DNA from: Candidatus Nanoarchaeia archaeon
Lineage (GTDB): Archaea > Nanobdellota > Nanobdellia > Woesearchaeales > JAQUVJ01
DNA: 43,733 bases
NCBI GenBank assembly: GCA_028693395.1
Contig: JAQUVJ010000009.1
Span: forward strand, 1-43,733
Direction: 5' to 3'
The notes below the pieces were generated by a model. It was not told the origin of the DNA. It ran no database searches and was given only the letters and a program-made list of their open reading frames with translations. Each line of letters begins with the position of its first letter. Position 1 is the first letter of the stretch. This document shows, piece after piece, positions 24,376-32,713 of the stretch. The position numbers and the translations under genes are program-made.

Positions 24376-27240
24376 TCATTTCTTTGGTAATAACAACAAC
24401 ACTAAAACTCCTATTAACAATAAAACAAATACTGATAATAATATTGTTGTTCCATAATTTCCTGATTGATTATTTTCATTATTTTCGTTATCTCCATCAG
24501 TTATTATTGGTGGAACTGGTACATATTCTGAATCATCATCGTCACTATCATCATCGTCATCATCACTATCTATTGAACATGCTTGTTTTGTTAAACTTAA
24601 TGAATTTATTGTTATAGCTTTATTATCATAATAAATATAACCTAATATAGTATATTTTTTCTCAGGTAAATTTTTTATGTCATATGTCTTTGAAAAGCTA
24701 TATTCATCATCTTCACCATATTTTTCAACTTCAACCAAATCAAAAACTGTATCAATTCCTAAATCATTACTTGCTACTTGAACAATAACGTTTCTATTTC
24801 TTGAACCTAAATTTTGGATTGTTCCACTTATGGTAAATCTATCTTCACATTTTATTGTTGATGGACTTAATTTTAATTCTGTGAAAACAACATGTGTTGT
24901 TTTTCTTTCAATATCTAAGTCTAATTCAGCTACTAAATCTTCAAATGAATTACTATCTTCATCTTCATATTCTACAGTTATTATAACTCTGTATTCTGAG
25001 ATATCTTCATCTAAGTCTAATGGTAAACTAACATCAAAATTATATGTACTTGATTTACTTGCTTTTAATTCGAAATCTTTTTCAAATTCTAAATCGTCTC
25101 CATCATCTATTTCTTCAATTATTAAATTAATTACTCCATCAATATCTCCTTCATCATCTGAAGAATCGTATAGATTTTCTAATTTTAATTTTAAAATAAA
25201 AGACTCTCCTGGATTAGCTGTAAAAGATGATCCATCAGACAATTCTTTTTTATTTGTATTATCACTAAATTCTACTGTTATATCTTCAATTTCTAATTTT
25301 GGTGAAACAACTCTTCTTAAAGAAAATGTTCTTTGAATTGTTTCATATCCATCTGATAAGTTTACTTGGAATGAGTATGTTCCTCCAACTCTTAAATTTG
25401 AAAGTCCATAAATTAATCCTGTAGAACTTACAGAAACATCAGCTGGTAAAGTTACAGGTGTTACAGTAATTATGTCAGAATCTGCATCATACATCTTTAA
25501 TTGATATGTACTTAAAGATTCATCAACTCTAATTGTTGCAGATTCATTTAATTCTGGAACTGAGTTTAACATTTGTTCTGAAACAACTCTATAAGTTGAA
25601 AAATGATCAACTGTAAACCAAACAATTCCGTTTTCATAATTAACAACTAAACTTGAACAATTATCTCTTAAAAATCTTTTTTCAGTTACTTTTCCTGATG
25701 CACATGAAACAATTGGTTTTGAACTAAATCCTGTTAAACTGATATTAGCTTTATTATCACCTAAAATTGTTCCTGATAATACATGAATTAAAACATCTTT
25801 ATTTACTCCTGATGTTGATTCTGAAAAATCAATCCATGATGATAAATCAATTGGTTTAGTTGATAAATCTAATCTATTAACCCAATCAATTGTTACTCCA
25901 CTTCTTGAAATTTTAATATCTGCATTGGAAATATCTGAAAAATCTCCATCAACAACAAAAGAAGAAACAACTGGTTTATCAACCCATGAAATTGTTATTG
26001 CTTTTTTAACAGTATGTGTTGAATTATGAACAATTTCAACTTCGACACTTGTAGAATTACCTACATCTGCTTGAGTTAAAACAATTTCTTTTCCTGTAGT
26101 TCCTTTATCAACACTATTTATTTTATATAAAAAAGTATTTGTATCTGGATCTTCTATTGTAAATGTAATTGGACTTAAAAATCCTCTATAAAATTGATAT
26201 GTTGTTTGATTTAATACAATTACTGGAATATCATCTACTGGCAAAACATTTATGTTAAATTGCATGTTAAGTGGATTTGAAATATAAGAACTATCTAATA
26301 TTGTTAAATTTACAATGCAACTTCCATAAAAATTTTCATTTGGTGTAAAAATAAAATCTGTTCCTGAAATTCTTCCAGTACAATCTGTTCCTGAAAAAAC
26401 ATATGACAAACCTGCTATTCCATCATCATCATAAAACCAACTATTTACATTACCATTACTATCAATACTAAAATTTATTGGAATAGTTACTGAATTATCT
26501 TCATTAGTTTGTAAATTAACTGTTGCTTGATTTAAAAAAGGAATTGCATCTAATGTGTTTACTGAAAGAACAATTTTCTTTGTATATTGAAATGTAATAG
26601 AATCATATGTTACATTATATTTTACATTATATTCTGAATTTCCATTTTTTGTATAAAATACATTTGTGAATTTTATCTTTCCTGATGCTATTTGTGAATT
26701 AACAAAAGCTCCAGTTAAAGGAGTTATACTATCTAAAACAATTGATAATCCTGCAATATTATTAAAATTTGCTCTTTGAGTTTCTAATAATGAATTACTA
26801 TCAATTTCTTTTATAACATCTAAATTATAATCAACTTTTTCATTAATTGAAGTTGAATATACTTGAGAAGCAAATGAAACAGTAATATCTTTTTCGCTTA
26901 ATAATACACTATCAAAAGTATCATAAACTTTTACTTTATAATTTCCAGCTGGTGCTGAAGAATTAAGTAAAAAAGTTAAATTAAAAAATACTTGATTTGT
27001 ATAATTTTTTCCAAAAAATAAATTATCTGCTTTATCTCTTACTTCTATTCTGAAATCATCGCTTGTAATTGGTGTATTATTTGTCATATTAACAACTAAT
27101 CCTTGGATGTATTTCATTGAATCATAAGAATTAAATGTAGTTGTTGGCACATTTGCAGTCCAATCACCAGCTGCACTTAATCCAAAACTCATCATTATTA
27201 CACTAAATAATAATAGATATCCTATATTTTTTATTTTCAT
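24376..27240 (-). CDS. S-layer-like secreted protein with Ig/cadherin-like domains and C-terminal anchor
   Basis: From ATG 27240 the protein has 954 residues. A signal peptide (KNIGYLLLFSVIMMSFGLSA) is cut near AAGDW. The body is all-beta: several 80-110-residue segments look like Ig, PKD or cadherin-like domains, for example one starting PFLNQATVNLQTNEDNSVTI and one PELNESATIRVDESLSTYQL with the SVSSTGLIYG turn. An acidic domain with many Asp/Glu follows, then a domain with two Cys (SPSTIKCEDRF and LTKQAC), an Asp-only-like linker (DSDDDDDDSDDDDSEY), Pro and Asn linkers, and a terminal helix TTILLSVFVLLLIGVLVLLL ending PKK. Architecture and size fit the proposed S-layer proteins of DPANN archaea. 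ATG 27240 is preferred over 27288 because of the GGTGG site six bases before it. Confidence 0.8.
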   Translation of the reverse strand: MKIKNIGYLLLFSVIMMSFGLSAAGDWTANVPTTTFNSYDSMKYIQGLVVNMTNNTPITSDDFRIEVRDKADNLFFGKNYTNQVFFNLTFLLNSSAPAGNYKVKVYDTFDSVLLSEKDITVSFASQVYSTSINEKVDYNLDVIKEIDSNSLLETQRANFNNIAGLSIVLDSITPLTGAFVNSQIASGKIKFTNVFYTKNGNSEYNVKYNVTYDSITFQYTKKIVLSVNTLDAIPFLNQATVNLQTNEDNSVTIPINFSIDSNGNVNSWFYDDDGIAGLSYVFSGTDCTGRISGTDFIFTPNENFYGSCIVNLTILDSSYISNPLNMQFNINVLPVDDIPVIVLNQTTYQFYRGFLSPITFTIEDPDTNTFLYKINSVDKGTTGKEIVLTQADVGNSTSVEVEIVHNSTHTVKKAITISWVDKPVVSSFVVDGDFSDISNADIKISRSGVTIDWVNRLDLSTKPIDLSSWIDFSESTSGVNKDVLIHVLSGTILGDNKANISLTGFSSKPIVSCASGKVTEKRFLRDNCSSLVVNYENGIVWFTVDHFSTYRVVSEQMLNSVPELNESATIRVDESLSTYQLKMYDADSDIITVTPVTLPADVSVSSTGLIYGLSNLRVGGTYSFQVNLSDGYETIQRTFSLRRVVSPKLEIEDITVEFSDNTNKKELSDGSSFTANPGESFILKLKLENLYDSSDDEGDIDGVINLIIEEIDDGDDLEFEKDFELKASKSSTYNFDVSLPLDLDEDISEYRVIITVEYEDEDSNSFEDLVAELDLDIERKTTHVVFTELKLSPSTIKCEDRFTISGTIQNLGSRNRNVIVQVASNDLGIDTVFDLVEVEKYGEDDEYSFSKTYDIKNLPEKKYTILGYIYYDNKAITINSLSLTKQACSIDSDDDDDDSDDDDSEYVPVPPIITDGDNENNENNQSGNYGTTILLSVFVLLLIGVLVLLLLPKK

Positions 27241-27246
27241 GGTCTT

Positions 27247-27251
27247 CCACC
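27247..27251 (-). promoter_or_regulatory. Ribosome site deciding the S-layer-like start
   Basis: GGTGG on the minus strand, six bases before ATG 27240. It places the start 16 codons inside the longest frame and puts the signal peptide at the true N-terminus. Confidence 0.7.
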
Positions 27252-27285
27252 TAATATTGATTACTACTTGATAGTAAACTTTATT

Positions 27286-27296
27286 CATTTATAAAG
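27286..27296 (-). promoter_or_regulatory. TATA box of the S-layer-like gene
   Basis: CTTTATAAATG on the minus strand. A start about 25 bases downstream leaves a leader of roughly 25 bases that carries the GGTGG site. Confidence 0.55.
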
Positions 27297-27353
27297 ATTT
27301 CCTTTTTGTTATCATTGAGTAGTGTTTACAATTTTTTCCTTTATATTAAATTA

Positions 27354-27363
27354 AATTTATAAA
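27354..27363 (+). promoter_or_regulatory. TATA box of the PIN gene
   Basis: atttataaag centred 26 bases before ATG 27385; no ribosome site, so leaderless. Confidence 0.5.
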
Positions 27364-27384
27364 GATATATAATATTTTTGATAT

Positions 27385-27756
27385 ATGACAAAAATAATAT
27401 TAGACACAAACTCATTAATTCATTGCATTGAAAACAAAATAAATTATTATGTTATTTTAGAAGAAAAACTTGGATATGTAGAATTCTTTATTTTAAAACA
27501 AAGCCTTGATGAATTAAAAAAAATAGAAATAAAACCAAGAATAAAAAAATTAGTATTAGAAATAATAAATAAAGATACAAAAATAATAGAATACAAACCT
27601 GAAATTTCTTATGTAGATCAATTAATAATAGATTACACGAAAGAAAACTCTGATTTTGTAGTTTTTACTCAAGATAAAGAACTACTAAAGAAATTAAAAT
27701 CAGAAAAAATAAATTCGTGTTACATTTCTAAAAACAAGAGAATAAACTATCAATAA
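27385..27756 (+). CDS. PIN-domain nuclease, FCF1/Utp24-like
   Basis: This 123-residue protein is a single PIN domain, a metal-dependent endoribonuclease fold. The start IILDTNSLI gives D7-T8-N9. E43 (SLDELKK) and D78 (VDQLIIDY), then D97 in VFTQDKELLKKLK, complete the acidic site. VD-x-LI-x-Y and VxTxDxEL are typical of the stand-alone archaeal PIN proteins related to Fcf1/Utp24, which act in pre-rRNA processing. No antitoxin gene is beside it, so a VapBC toxin is less likely. Its ends face the 5S rRNA gene (convergent, about 123 bases apart) and a CRM-domain gene lies beyond, which agrees with a ribosome-biogenesis neighbourhood. The exact RNA target cannot be told from sequence. Confidence 0.85.
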   Translation: MTKIILDTNSLIHCIENKINYYVILEEKLGYVEFFILKQSLDELKKIEIKPRIKKLVLEIINKDTKIIEYKPEISYVDQLIIDYTKENSDFVVFTQDKELLKKLKSEKINSCYISKNKRINYQ

Positions 27757-27844
27757 TTTTTCTATTTAAAATTTAATTTTTTAATATTTTAACATATTGA
27801 TATTTATTTAAATGAAAAATAAAATAAATAGATAAAAATAGAAC

Positions 27845-27878
27845 AGATAAAAATAAAATTTTTAGAATAAAAATTAAG
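27845..27878 (-). terminator. T-rich terminator of 5S rRNA
   Basis: On the minus strand, bases just after the 5S end read as alternating T runs (AATTTTTATT, AAAAATTTTATTTTTAT). No hairpin is evident. Confidence 0.5.
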
Positions 27879-27879
27879 A

Positions 27880-27990
27880 TAGCAGCTTTCCTTAGTTCCC
27901 GATCAAAAGACCAGTACAGTAAGGAACGTAGATTAGCTTGACTACCGGGTTCGAAATGAGACCGGGTAAACCTAACCGCTTTGACCGCAT
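27880..27990 (-). rRNA. rrf: 5S ribosomal RNA
   Basis: The minus strand reads GCGGTCAAAGCGGTTAGG near the 5' end, then GGTTTACCCGGTCTCATTTC, the loop C signature CGAACCCGG, the loop E region AAGCTAATCTACGTTCC, and TACTGTACTGGTCTTTTGAT with the stem GTTCCTTA...TAAGGAA. The ends pair as GCGGT with GCTGC (helix I). Length is about 111 bases. It is much less AT-rich than its surroundings, as expected for a structured RNA. No 16S, 23S or tRNA gene is beside it, so the rRNA genes are dispersed here. It has its own TATA box at 28012-28020. Ends may be off by a few bases. Confidence 0.93.
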
Positions 27991-28011
27991 ACTTTTTTGA
28001 AAAAAAGATTC

Positions 28012-28020
28012 ATATATAAA
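28012..28020 (-). promoter_or_regulatory. TATA box of 5S rRNA
   Basis: TTTATATAT on the minus strand, centred 26 bases before the predicted 5' end at 27990. This exact archaeal spacing supports independent transcription of the 5S gene. Confidence 0.75.
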
Positions 28021-28094
28021 CTTAACTAAATTTATAATAAATTTATAATAAATTCATATAAAAATTACAAAATATAATATAAAATGGATAGTAA

Positions 28095-28120
28095 TTAATA
28101 ATAATAATAATAATAATAAA
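28095..28120. repeat. AAT/TAA microsatellite
   Basis: About seven taa units in the spacer between the 5S and CRM genes. Confidence 0.75.
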
Positions 28121-28143
28121 ATATAATAAAATAAAAAATGAAA

Positions 28144-28200
28144 ATAAAAAATAGAAAAATAAAAAATAGAAAAATAAAAAATAGAAAAATAAAAATTAGA
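28144..28200. repeat. 15-bp tandem repeat
   Basis: The unit aaaaataaaaaatag repeats nearly four times, the last with two changes, in the spacer upstream of the CRM gene. A minus-strand frame across it is pure FYFSI-like repeat and not a gene. Confidence 0.8.
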
Positions 28201-28291
28201 TAATAGATAAAAACAAAAAAACATATAATAAAAATATAAAAATAAACAAAATATGCAAAAGCTTTTTAATAAGAATAAATTATCATAGAAC

Positions 28292-28738
28292 ATGATAAAA
28301 GATATTGACTTTGGAAAATTAACAATCGATGTTCAAATTGGAAAAAATAAAATCAACGAAAATCTAATTGAACATATAAAAAAAGTATTAAAATCAAAAG
28401 AAGTTACAAAAATAAAAATGCTTCAAAATTTTTTAAATGATGAAGATTTAGTTGGAAACAAAGATAAAAAAAAAGAAATAATAAAAGATCTTGAAAAACA
28501 AACAGAAAGTAAATGTGTATTTTTTGTAGGAAATACTTTTTGTTTATACAAGAAAAAAATCGTTCAAAAAAAAACAATCGATGAAAAATACAAACCAACA
28601 CAGAAAATATTTAATAAATTTAGTAAAATAAAAACTGAAAAAGACAACTTAAATCCACCAAAAAGATTTATTAAAGAAAAACCAAAAATTAGATATGATA
28701 ATAGAAAAAATTTCAAAATGAAAGGACCACAAAAATAA
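28292..28738 (+). CDS. CRM-domain (YhbY-like) RNA-binding protein
   Basis: This 148-residue protein starts with a CRM domain (about 8-88): VQIGKNKINENLIEHIKKVL gives the family's IGKxGIxxxLIxxIKKxLxxxE pattern, KIKML follows, and the last strand is CVFFVGNTFCLYKKK. CRM/YhbY domains bind RNA and in bacteria associate with pre-50S particles; archaeal homologues are presumed to act in ribosome assembly. The GxxG loop is changed to GKNK. After residue 90 comes a basic tail rich in Lys, Arg and Asn that could add RNA affinity and is not part of the standard domain. A TATA-like element (gctttttaataag) about 28 bases upstream suggests a leaderless message. It lies beside the 5S rRNA gene in the opposite orientation. 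Confidence 0.82.
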   Translation: MIKDIDFGKLTIDVQIGKNKINENLIEHIKKVLKSKEVTKIKMLQNFLNDEDLVGNKDKKKEIIKDLEKQTESKCVFFVGNTFCLYKKKIVQKKTIDEKYKPTQKIFNKFSKIKTEKDNLNPPKRFIKEKPKIRYDNRKNFKMKGPQK

Positions 28739-28894
28739 TTATTTTTATCATTTTTTTTAATTAAAAAAAACTTTAATAAAATTAAATAATAAGGAAAACA
28801 AAAAAAATAATAAAAAAATATAAAAATCATTAACATAAAATTATAAAAAGACTTAATTTTAAACATTATTAAAAACGTAACAAACTAGGTTAAA

Positions 28895-31021
28895 ATGAAA
28901 ATAAAAGAATTACCTATTGAAACAATTAACAAAATTTCTGCAGGTGAAGTTGTTGTAGATTCAACAAGTGTAGTTAAAGAATTAATTGAAAATTCTATTG
29001 ATGCAAATTCAACAAAAATACAAATAGATTTAATAGAAAATGGAAAAAAATCTATTATTTTAACAGATAATGGAGAAGGCATTGAAAAAGATGACCTTAT
29101 TCTTACAATAAAAAGACATGCAACAAGTAAAATATATGATGAAGAAGATTTATTTAACATTTCAAGCATGGGTTTTAGAGGTGAAGCACTTTATAGTATA
29201 AGTAGTGTTTCACATTTTTCAATAATTTCAAAACCAAAAAATCAAGAAATAGGATATGGATTATTTGTAAATGAAGTTTTTGATGAAACAAATAGTGAAA
29301 CAAAAGATAAAATAAACAGTGAAACAAAAAATAAAATAAATTCTAATATATTAATAATCGATAATAAAAAAGTTGAAGTAAAACCAAGCCCAATAAATGA
29401 AGGAACAAAAATAATTGTAAACGATTTATTTTACAACATCCCTGTTAGAAAAAAATTTTTAACTAATTCAACAAATTTATTAAAAAATATAATCCAAATA
29501 ATTGAAAATTTTTCAATAATATATCCAAATATTGATTTTATTTTAACTAATAAAAAAAATGAAAAGAAACAAGAATTAATTAACACTACTCAAAAAAATC
29601 AAAAAAAAAGAATCCAAGATTTCTTTGAATTAAATAATGAAGATATTTATGATTTTAAAAAAAATATTATGTTTAATGAATTTGAAACGAAAAAGAATGA
29701 ATTCAATCAAGAAAAATTAAAAGAAAATACAAATGATTTAGAAAAAAATCATTTTATAAAAGTCAATGGTTTCATATCATCACCATATAAAAACTTTTCA
29801 AATAAAAAATTACACATTTTTGTAAATAATAGATTAATTGATTATAAAATAATTAATGATGCAATATATAACGCTCACAAAACATTTCTTTTTGTAAATA
29901 GACACCCTTTTGTGTTTTTAGATATCAAAGTTAATCCAATCGATATAGATGTAAATATTCATCCAAGTAAAAAAGAAATAAAATATAGATTTGAATCAAC
30001 TTTATATCATTTTATTTACGAATTAATTAAAGAAACTTTATATGAAAACACAAAAGCAAGAGAAATAACTCAAAATGAATCTAAAAAAGATAATACAAAT
30101 GAAATAAAAAAAAACATCTATAATTTTGAAAACCACAAAGATTATCAAGATGAAAAAAATGAAATACAAAGACAAAATAATATAAGACAAAAAGAAATAA
30201 ATCTAGAAAATGAAATTATAAATGATGATATTGAAGAAAGAAAAATTAATGAAAAAATCATTAATCAAATTAAGATTGATAATGATAATAATAGTAATAA
30301 AGAAATCAATAATATAAATATAAAAGATTTTGAAAATCAAAACATAAATAAAAAATATAATAATTTTTATCAAGATAAATTATCAATAAATGAAGAAACG
30401 CAACAATACGAAGAAAATAAAAATGATAACAACAACTTTAATTCAAATAATATTAAATTAAAAGTAATTGGAGTTTTTCACGATACATATTTTTTAATAG
30501 AATTAAACGAAGAATTATACATAGTTGATCAACATGCTTTAGAAGAAAGATTAAACTATGAAAAAAATATGAAAGAATATCTAAATAATTCGATATCCAT
30601 ACAAAATTTAATTCAACCTGTAATTTTAGAATTAACAAATACTCAATATTTAACTTCAATAAACAATAAAGAAAAGATCGAAAAATTTGGATTCATATTT
30701 GATGATTTTGGTGATAAATCAATAGTTATAAGAAGTATTCCCATAATTCTTCAAAAACAATCAAGTATTGATTTATTTAAAGAACTTATAGATAATATCG
30801 AAAAAGAAGAAACAAATATTGAAGAAATAATAAACAAAACAATAATTTCAATGTCATGCAAAGAATCGATTAAAGCAAATAATTTAATTTCAAATGATTA
30901 TATAAAAAACGTATTCTTAAAAACTTTAGAATTAAATAATCCCTATCAATGTCCTCATGGAAGACCAACAATGATAAAATATTCTTTAAACGATATAGAA
31001 AAATTATTTAAAAGAAAATAA
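28895..31021 (+). CDS. mutL: DNA mismatch repair protein MutL, endonuclease-type
   Basis: MutL couples MutS mismatch recognition to strand removal. The N-terminal GHKL ATPase has E29-LIEN33, DNGEGI (58-63), FRGEAL (94-99), and EGTKIIVNDLFYNIPVRKKF (169-188). The transducer domain follows to about 390. Residues about 390-515 form an Asn/Lys/Glu-rich linker of low complexity. The C-terminal domain carries the nicking-endonuclease motif DQHAxxExxxxE (D545 to E556), SCKESIKA (654-661) and CPHGRP (686-691), so this is the endonuclease form and not the E. coli type. Archaeal MutL genes are patchy and commonly viewed as bacterial acquisitions; MutS is not in the window. The ATG at 28895 has an aggt four bases upstream. 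Confidence 0.96.
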   Translation: MKIKELPIETINKISAGEVVVDSTSVVKELIENSIDANSTKIQIDLIENGKKSIILTDNGEGIEKDDLILTIKRHATSKIYDEEDLFNISSMGFRGEALYSISSVSHFSIISKPKNQEIGYGLFVNEVFDETNSETKDKINSETKNKINSNILIIDNKKVEVKPSPINEGTKIIVNDLFYNIPVRKKFLTNSTNLLKNIIQIIENFSIIYPNIDFILTNKKNEKKQELINTTQKNQKKRIQDFFELNNEDIYDFKKNIMFNEFETKKNEFNQEKLKENTNDLEKNHFIKVNGFISSPYKNFSNKKLHIFVNNRLIDYKIINDAIYNAHKTFLFVNRHPFVFLDIKVNPIDIDVNIHPSKKEIKYRFESTLYHFIYELIKETLYENTKAREITQNESKKDNTNEIKKNIYNFENHKDYQDEKNEIQRQNNIRQKEINLENEIINDDIEERKINEKIINQIKIDNDNNSNKEINNINIKDFENQNINKKYNNFYQDKLSINEETQQYEENKNDNNNFNSNNIKLKVIGVFHDTYFLIELNEELYIVDQHALEERLNYEKNMKEYLNNSISIQNLIQPVILELTNTQYLTSINNKEKIEKFGFIFDDFGDKSIVIRSIPIILQKQSSIDLFKELIDNIEKEETNIEEIINKTIISMSCKESIKANNLISNDYIKNVFLKTLELNNPYQCPHGRPTMIKYSLNDIEKLFKRK

Positions 31022-31046
31022 AAAAAATCATAAATTAAAAAATAAT

Positions 31047-32015
31047 TTATGGCCATAATGTTATTTTTTGTGCACTAATAACATCTGGAATAGTTAATGA
31101 AAAACTTACAATAGAACCCCTTTTTGGAACAAATTGAAATTCTACTTTTTGATTTGGTTTTAAAACTTTCGCATCTGAAAATTTATATAATAATCTCAAG
31201 ATTTCACCAGATTCTACAATAAAATTACTGTTTCCTAAACTTGTTACAGAACAATATCTTGTTTCTGGAATTAAATGATTTATATTATCTAAACTACAAA
31301 CGTATTCTATTGGATTTAATGTTATTTTTAAAGCACCATCGGTTGGTTTTATAACATTTGCTTCGGTTATTGTTAGCTCTGCAGTAACAAATCCCCATGC
31401 TAAATTTCCAGTACCATAATCTTCTTCTTTTATCATAACATCTGAAACATTTATAACATTGCCAACTTCTATTTTATCATTTAAAATTGCAAAAGCAATT
31501 CTATCGTTTTTTGATAATTTAAATTCTAAAGCATCAACTGAAGAATTATAAGAAACAATTCTTATTTGGTCTTCATATATATCTCCATCTAAATCTCTTG
31601 AAATTGTATAATTTGTTGTTACAGTTTCTCCATGAATTGTATCAAAAGGATCTCCATTTAAGTCAATATCGTTTGTTTGAGTTTGAAGAGTTGCACCTAA
31701 AGAAAAATCTTTTGATGTGAAAGTCATACCTGCACTTTTTAATTGGACATCAGGGGAACCTGCACTCAATCTTATCAATACCTCTAAAGATTCAATTTCT
31801 TCATTTAAAACATCTGCATTTCCTAATATAGAAATAACATCTATTCCTGTAACTAATCTCTCTCTTGCTTCATTACCAACAGCATATGCTCTGTCTTGCA
31901 AGGCAGATGAAGTCATAACTAGTACTGATGCTGCAACTGAAGCGACTAATACCATTGCAATAAATATAATCATGGTACCTACACCATCTACAGCTTTTTT
32001 GGATTTTATTTTCAT
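31047..32015 (-). CDS. Archaellin-like protein
   Basis: The 322-residue protein from ATG 32015 begins MKIKSKKAVDGVGTMIIFIA and continues MVLVASVAASVL, a class III signal with the archaellin hydrophobic core; cleavage by a FlaK/PibD-like peptidase after G11 is expected. SSALQDRAYAVGNEARERLV is the next typical archaellin stretch. The rest is beta-rich with two Cys (VCSLDN and RYCSVT) and potential sequons (NYTIS, NVSD). It could be the filament subunit of an archaellum or a related pilus. No motor, ATPase or accessory arl genes are in the window. ATG 32015 is preferred over 32039 because of a GTGAG site six bases upstream and because it gives the correct signal length. Confidence 0.85.
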   Translation of the reverse strand: MKIKSKKAVDGVGTMIIFIAMVLVASVAASVLVMTSSALQDRAYAVGNEARERLVTGIDVISILGNADVLNEEIESLEVLIRLSAGSPDVQLKSAGMTFTSKDFSLGATLQTQTNDIDLNGDPFDTIHGETVTTNYTISRDLDGDIYEDQIRIVSYNSSVDALEFKLSKNDRIAFAILNDKIEVGNVINVSDVMIKEEDYGTGNLAWGFVTAELTITEANVIKPTDGALKITLNPIEYVCSLDNINHLIPETRYCSVTSLGNSNFIVESGEILRLLYKFSDAKVLKPNQKVEFQFVPKRGSIVSFSLTIPDVISAQKITLWP

Positions 32016-32071
32016 CTTCAACTCACTTATGTAATTCATTATAGTTTATTATTATTAAATGTTTTTAACCA

Positions 32072-32713
32072 CTATTTAGTAAACTTTATTATAATTCTTT
32101 CTTTGTCGCCTTCCATCGACTCTGTTTCAACCTTTAAACCATCTAAATCTTTTAAAGATTTTACAACAGGATATTTACAAGGATATTTATTATCCTTTAT
32201 TCCAATCCAATATCTTGATTTTACTTTTTTGTCTTGAAATAAAGAAACTTCATATTCTTCTTCAATCATTTCATTTAATTCATTTTGTAATTCTTCAATA
32301 TAATATTCAATTGGTTCATCTATTTTATAATCAATGTATGCATAATCTTCTAGTATTTCATTTTTTAATAATTTTTCATAATATGTTAAATTTTTAAAAA
32401 TAAAATAAACAAAGTGCATAGCAGTATTTAATTTCATCAATTTAATTCTTCTTTTTTCATCTAATTTCAAAACTACCATGTCTCCTTTTTTAAAATTAGG
32501 TTCTTTTTCCAAAGTATGAACTACTTTATCAGATTTTTGTACAACATCAATTACTTTTATTCCATTTATTGTACCTTTATCACAAACAATCTCTGTTGTT
32601 GTTGGTATAAAAATTGATTCGTTTAAAATAACTTTTTTTCCTTCTATTTTATCGACTTTAACTTTTGTCTCAAATAAATCTGGTTTATCATAGTACAAAA
32701 ACATTTTAATCAT
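32072..32713 (-). CDS. AlaX-like protein with degenerate metal site
   Basis: The 213-residue protein aligns by eye with AlaX, the free-standing editor that removes Ser or Gly from mischarged tRNA-Ala: an N-terminal beta domain (FETKVKVDKIEGKKVILNES, then DKGTINGIKVIDV) and a catalytic-type domain starting RRIKLMKLNTAMHFVYF. The usual zinc ligands HxxxH read N96-T-A-M-H100, and the later CxxxH reads C179-K-Y-P-V183, so two of four ligands are changed. The GGGQ loop is replaced by TTTEIVC. A zinc-dependent hydrolase is therefore doubtful; a tRNA-binding or SerRS-helper role is possible. The ATG at 32713 overlaps the serS stop by eight bases, so both are co-translated. It ends with TAG. Confidence 0.7.
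   Translation of the reverse strand: MIKMFLYYDKPDLFETKVKVDKIEGKKVILNESIFIPTTTEIVCDKGTINGIKVIDVVQKSDKVVHTLEKEPNFKKGDMVVLKLDEKRRIKLMKLNTAMHFVYFIFKNLTYYEKLLKNEILEDYAYIDYKIDEPIEYYIEELQNELNEMIEEEYEVSLFQDKKVKSRYWIGIKDNKYPCKYPVVKSLKDLDGLKVETESMEGDKERIIIKFTK

Noticed and set aside
24830-25336. 168-residue plus-strand Ser-rich frame
   Set aside because: It lies wholly opposite the S-layer-like gene, and its Ser-rich product is the shadow of Asp/Glu codons.
27385-27756. VapC toxin
   Set aside because: No antitoxin gene adjoins it and the motif spacing fits stand-alone Fcf1-like PIN proteins better.
27880-27990. tRNA suggested by a ggttcgaa-like stretch
   Set aside because: The stretch belongs to loop C of 5S rRNA; no acceptor or anticodon stems fit. 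No tRNA gene was seen elsewhere in the window.
28054-28293. Minus-strand frame upstream of the CRM gene
   Set aside because: Low-complexity translation of microsatellite and 15-bp repeats, without any start signal.
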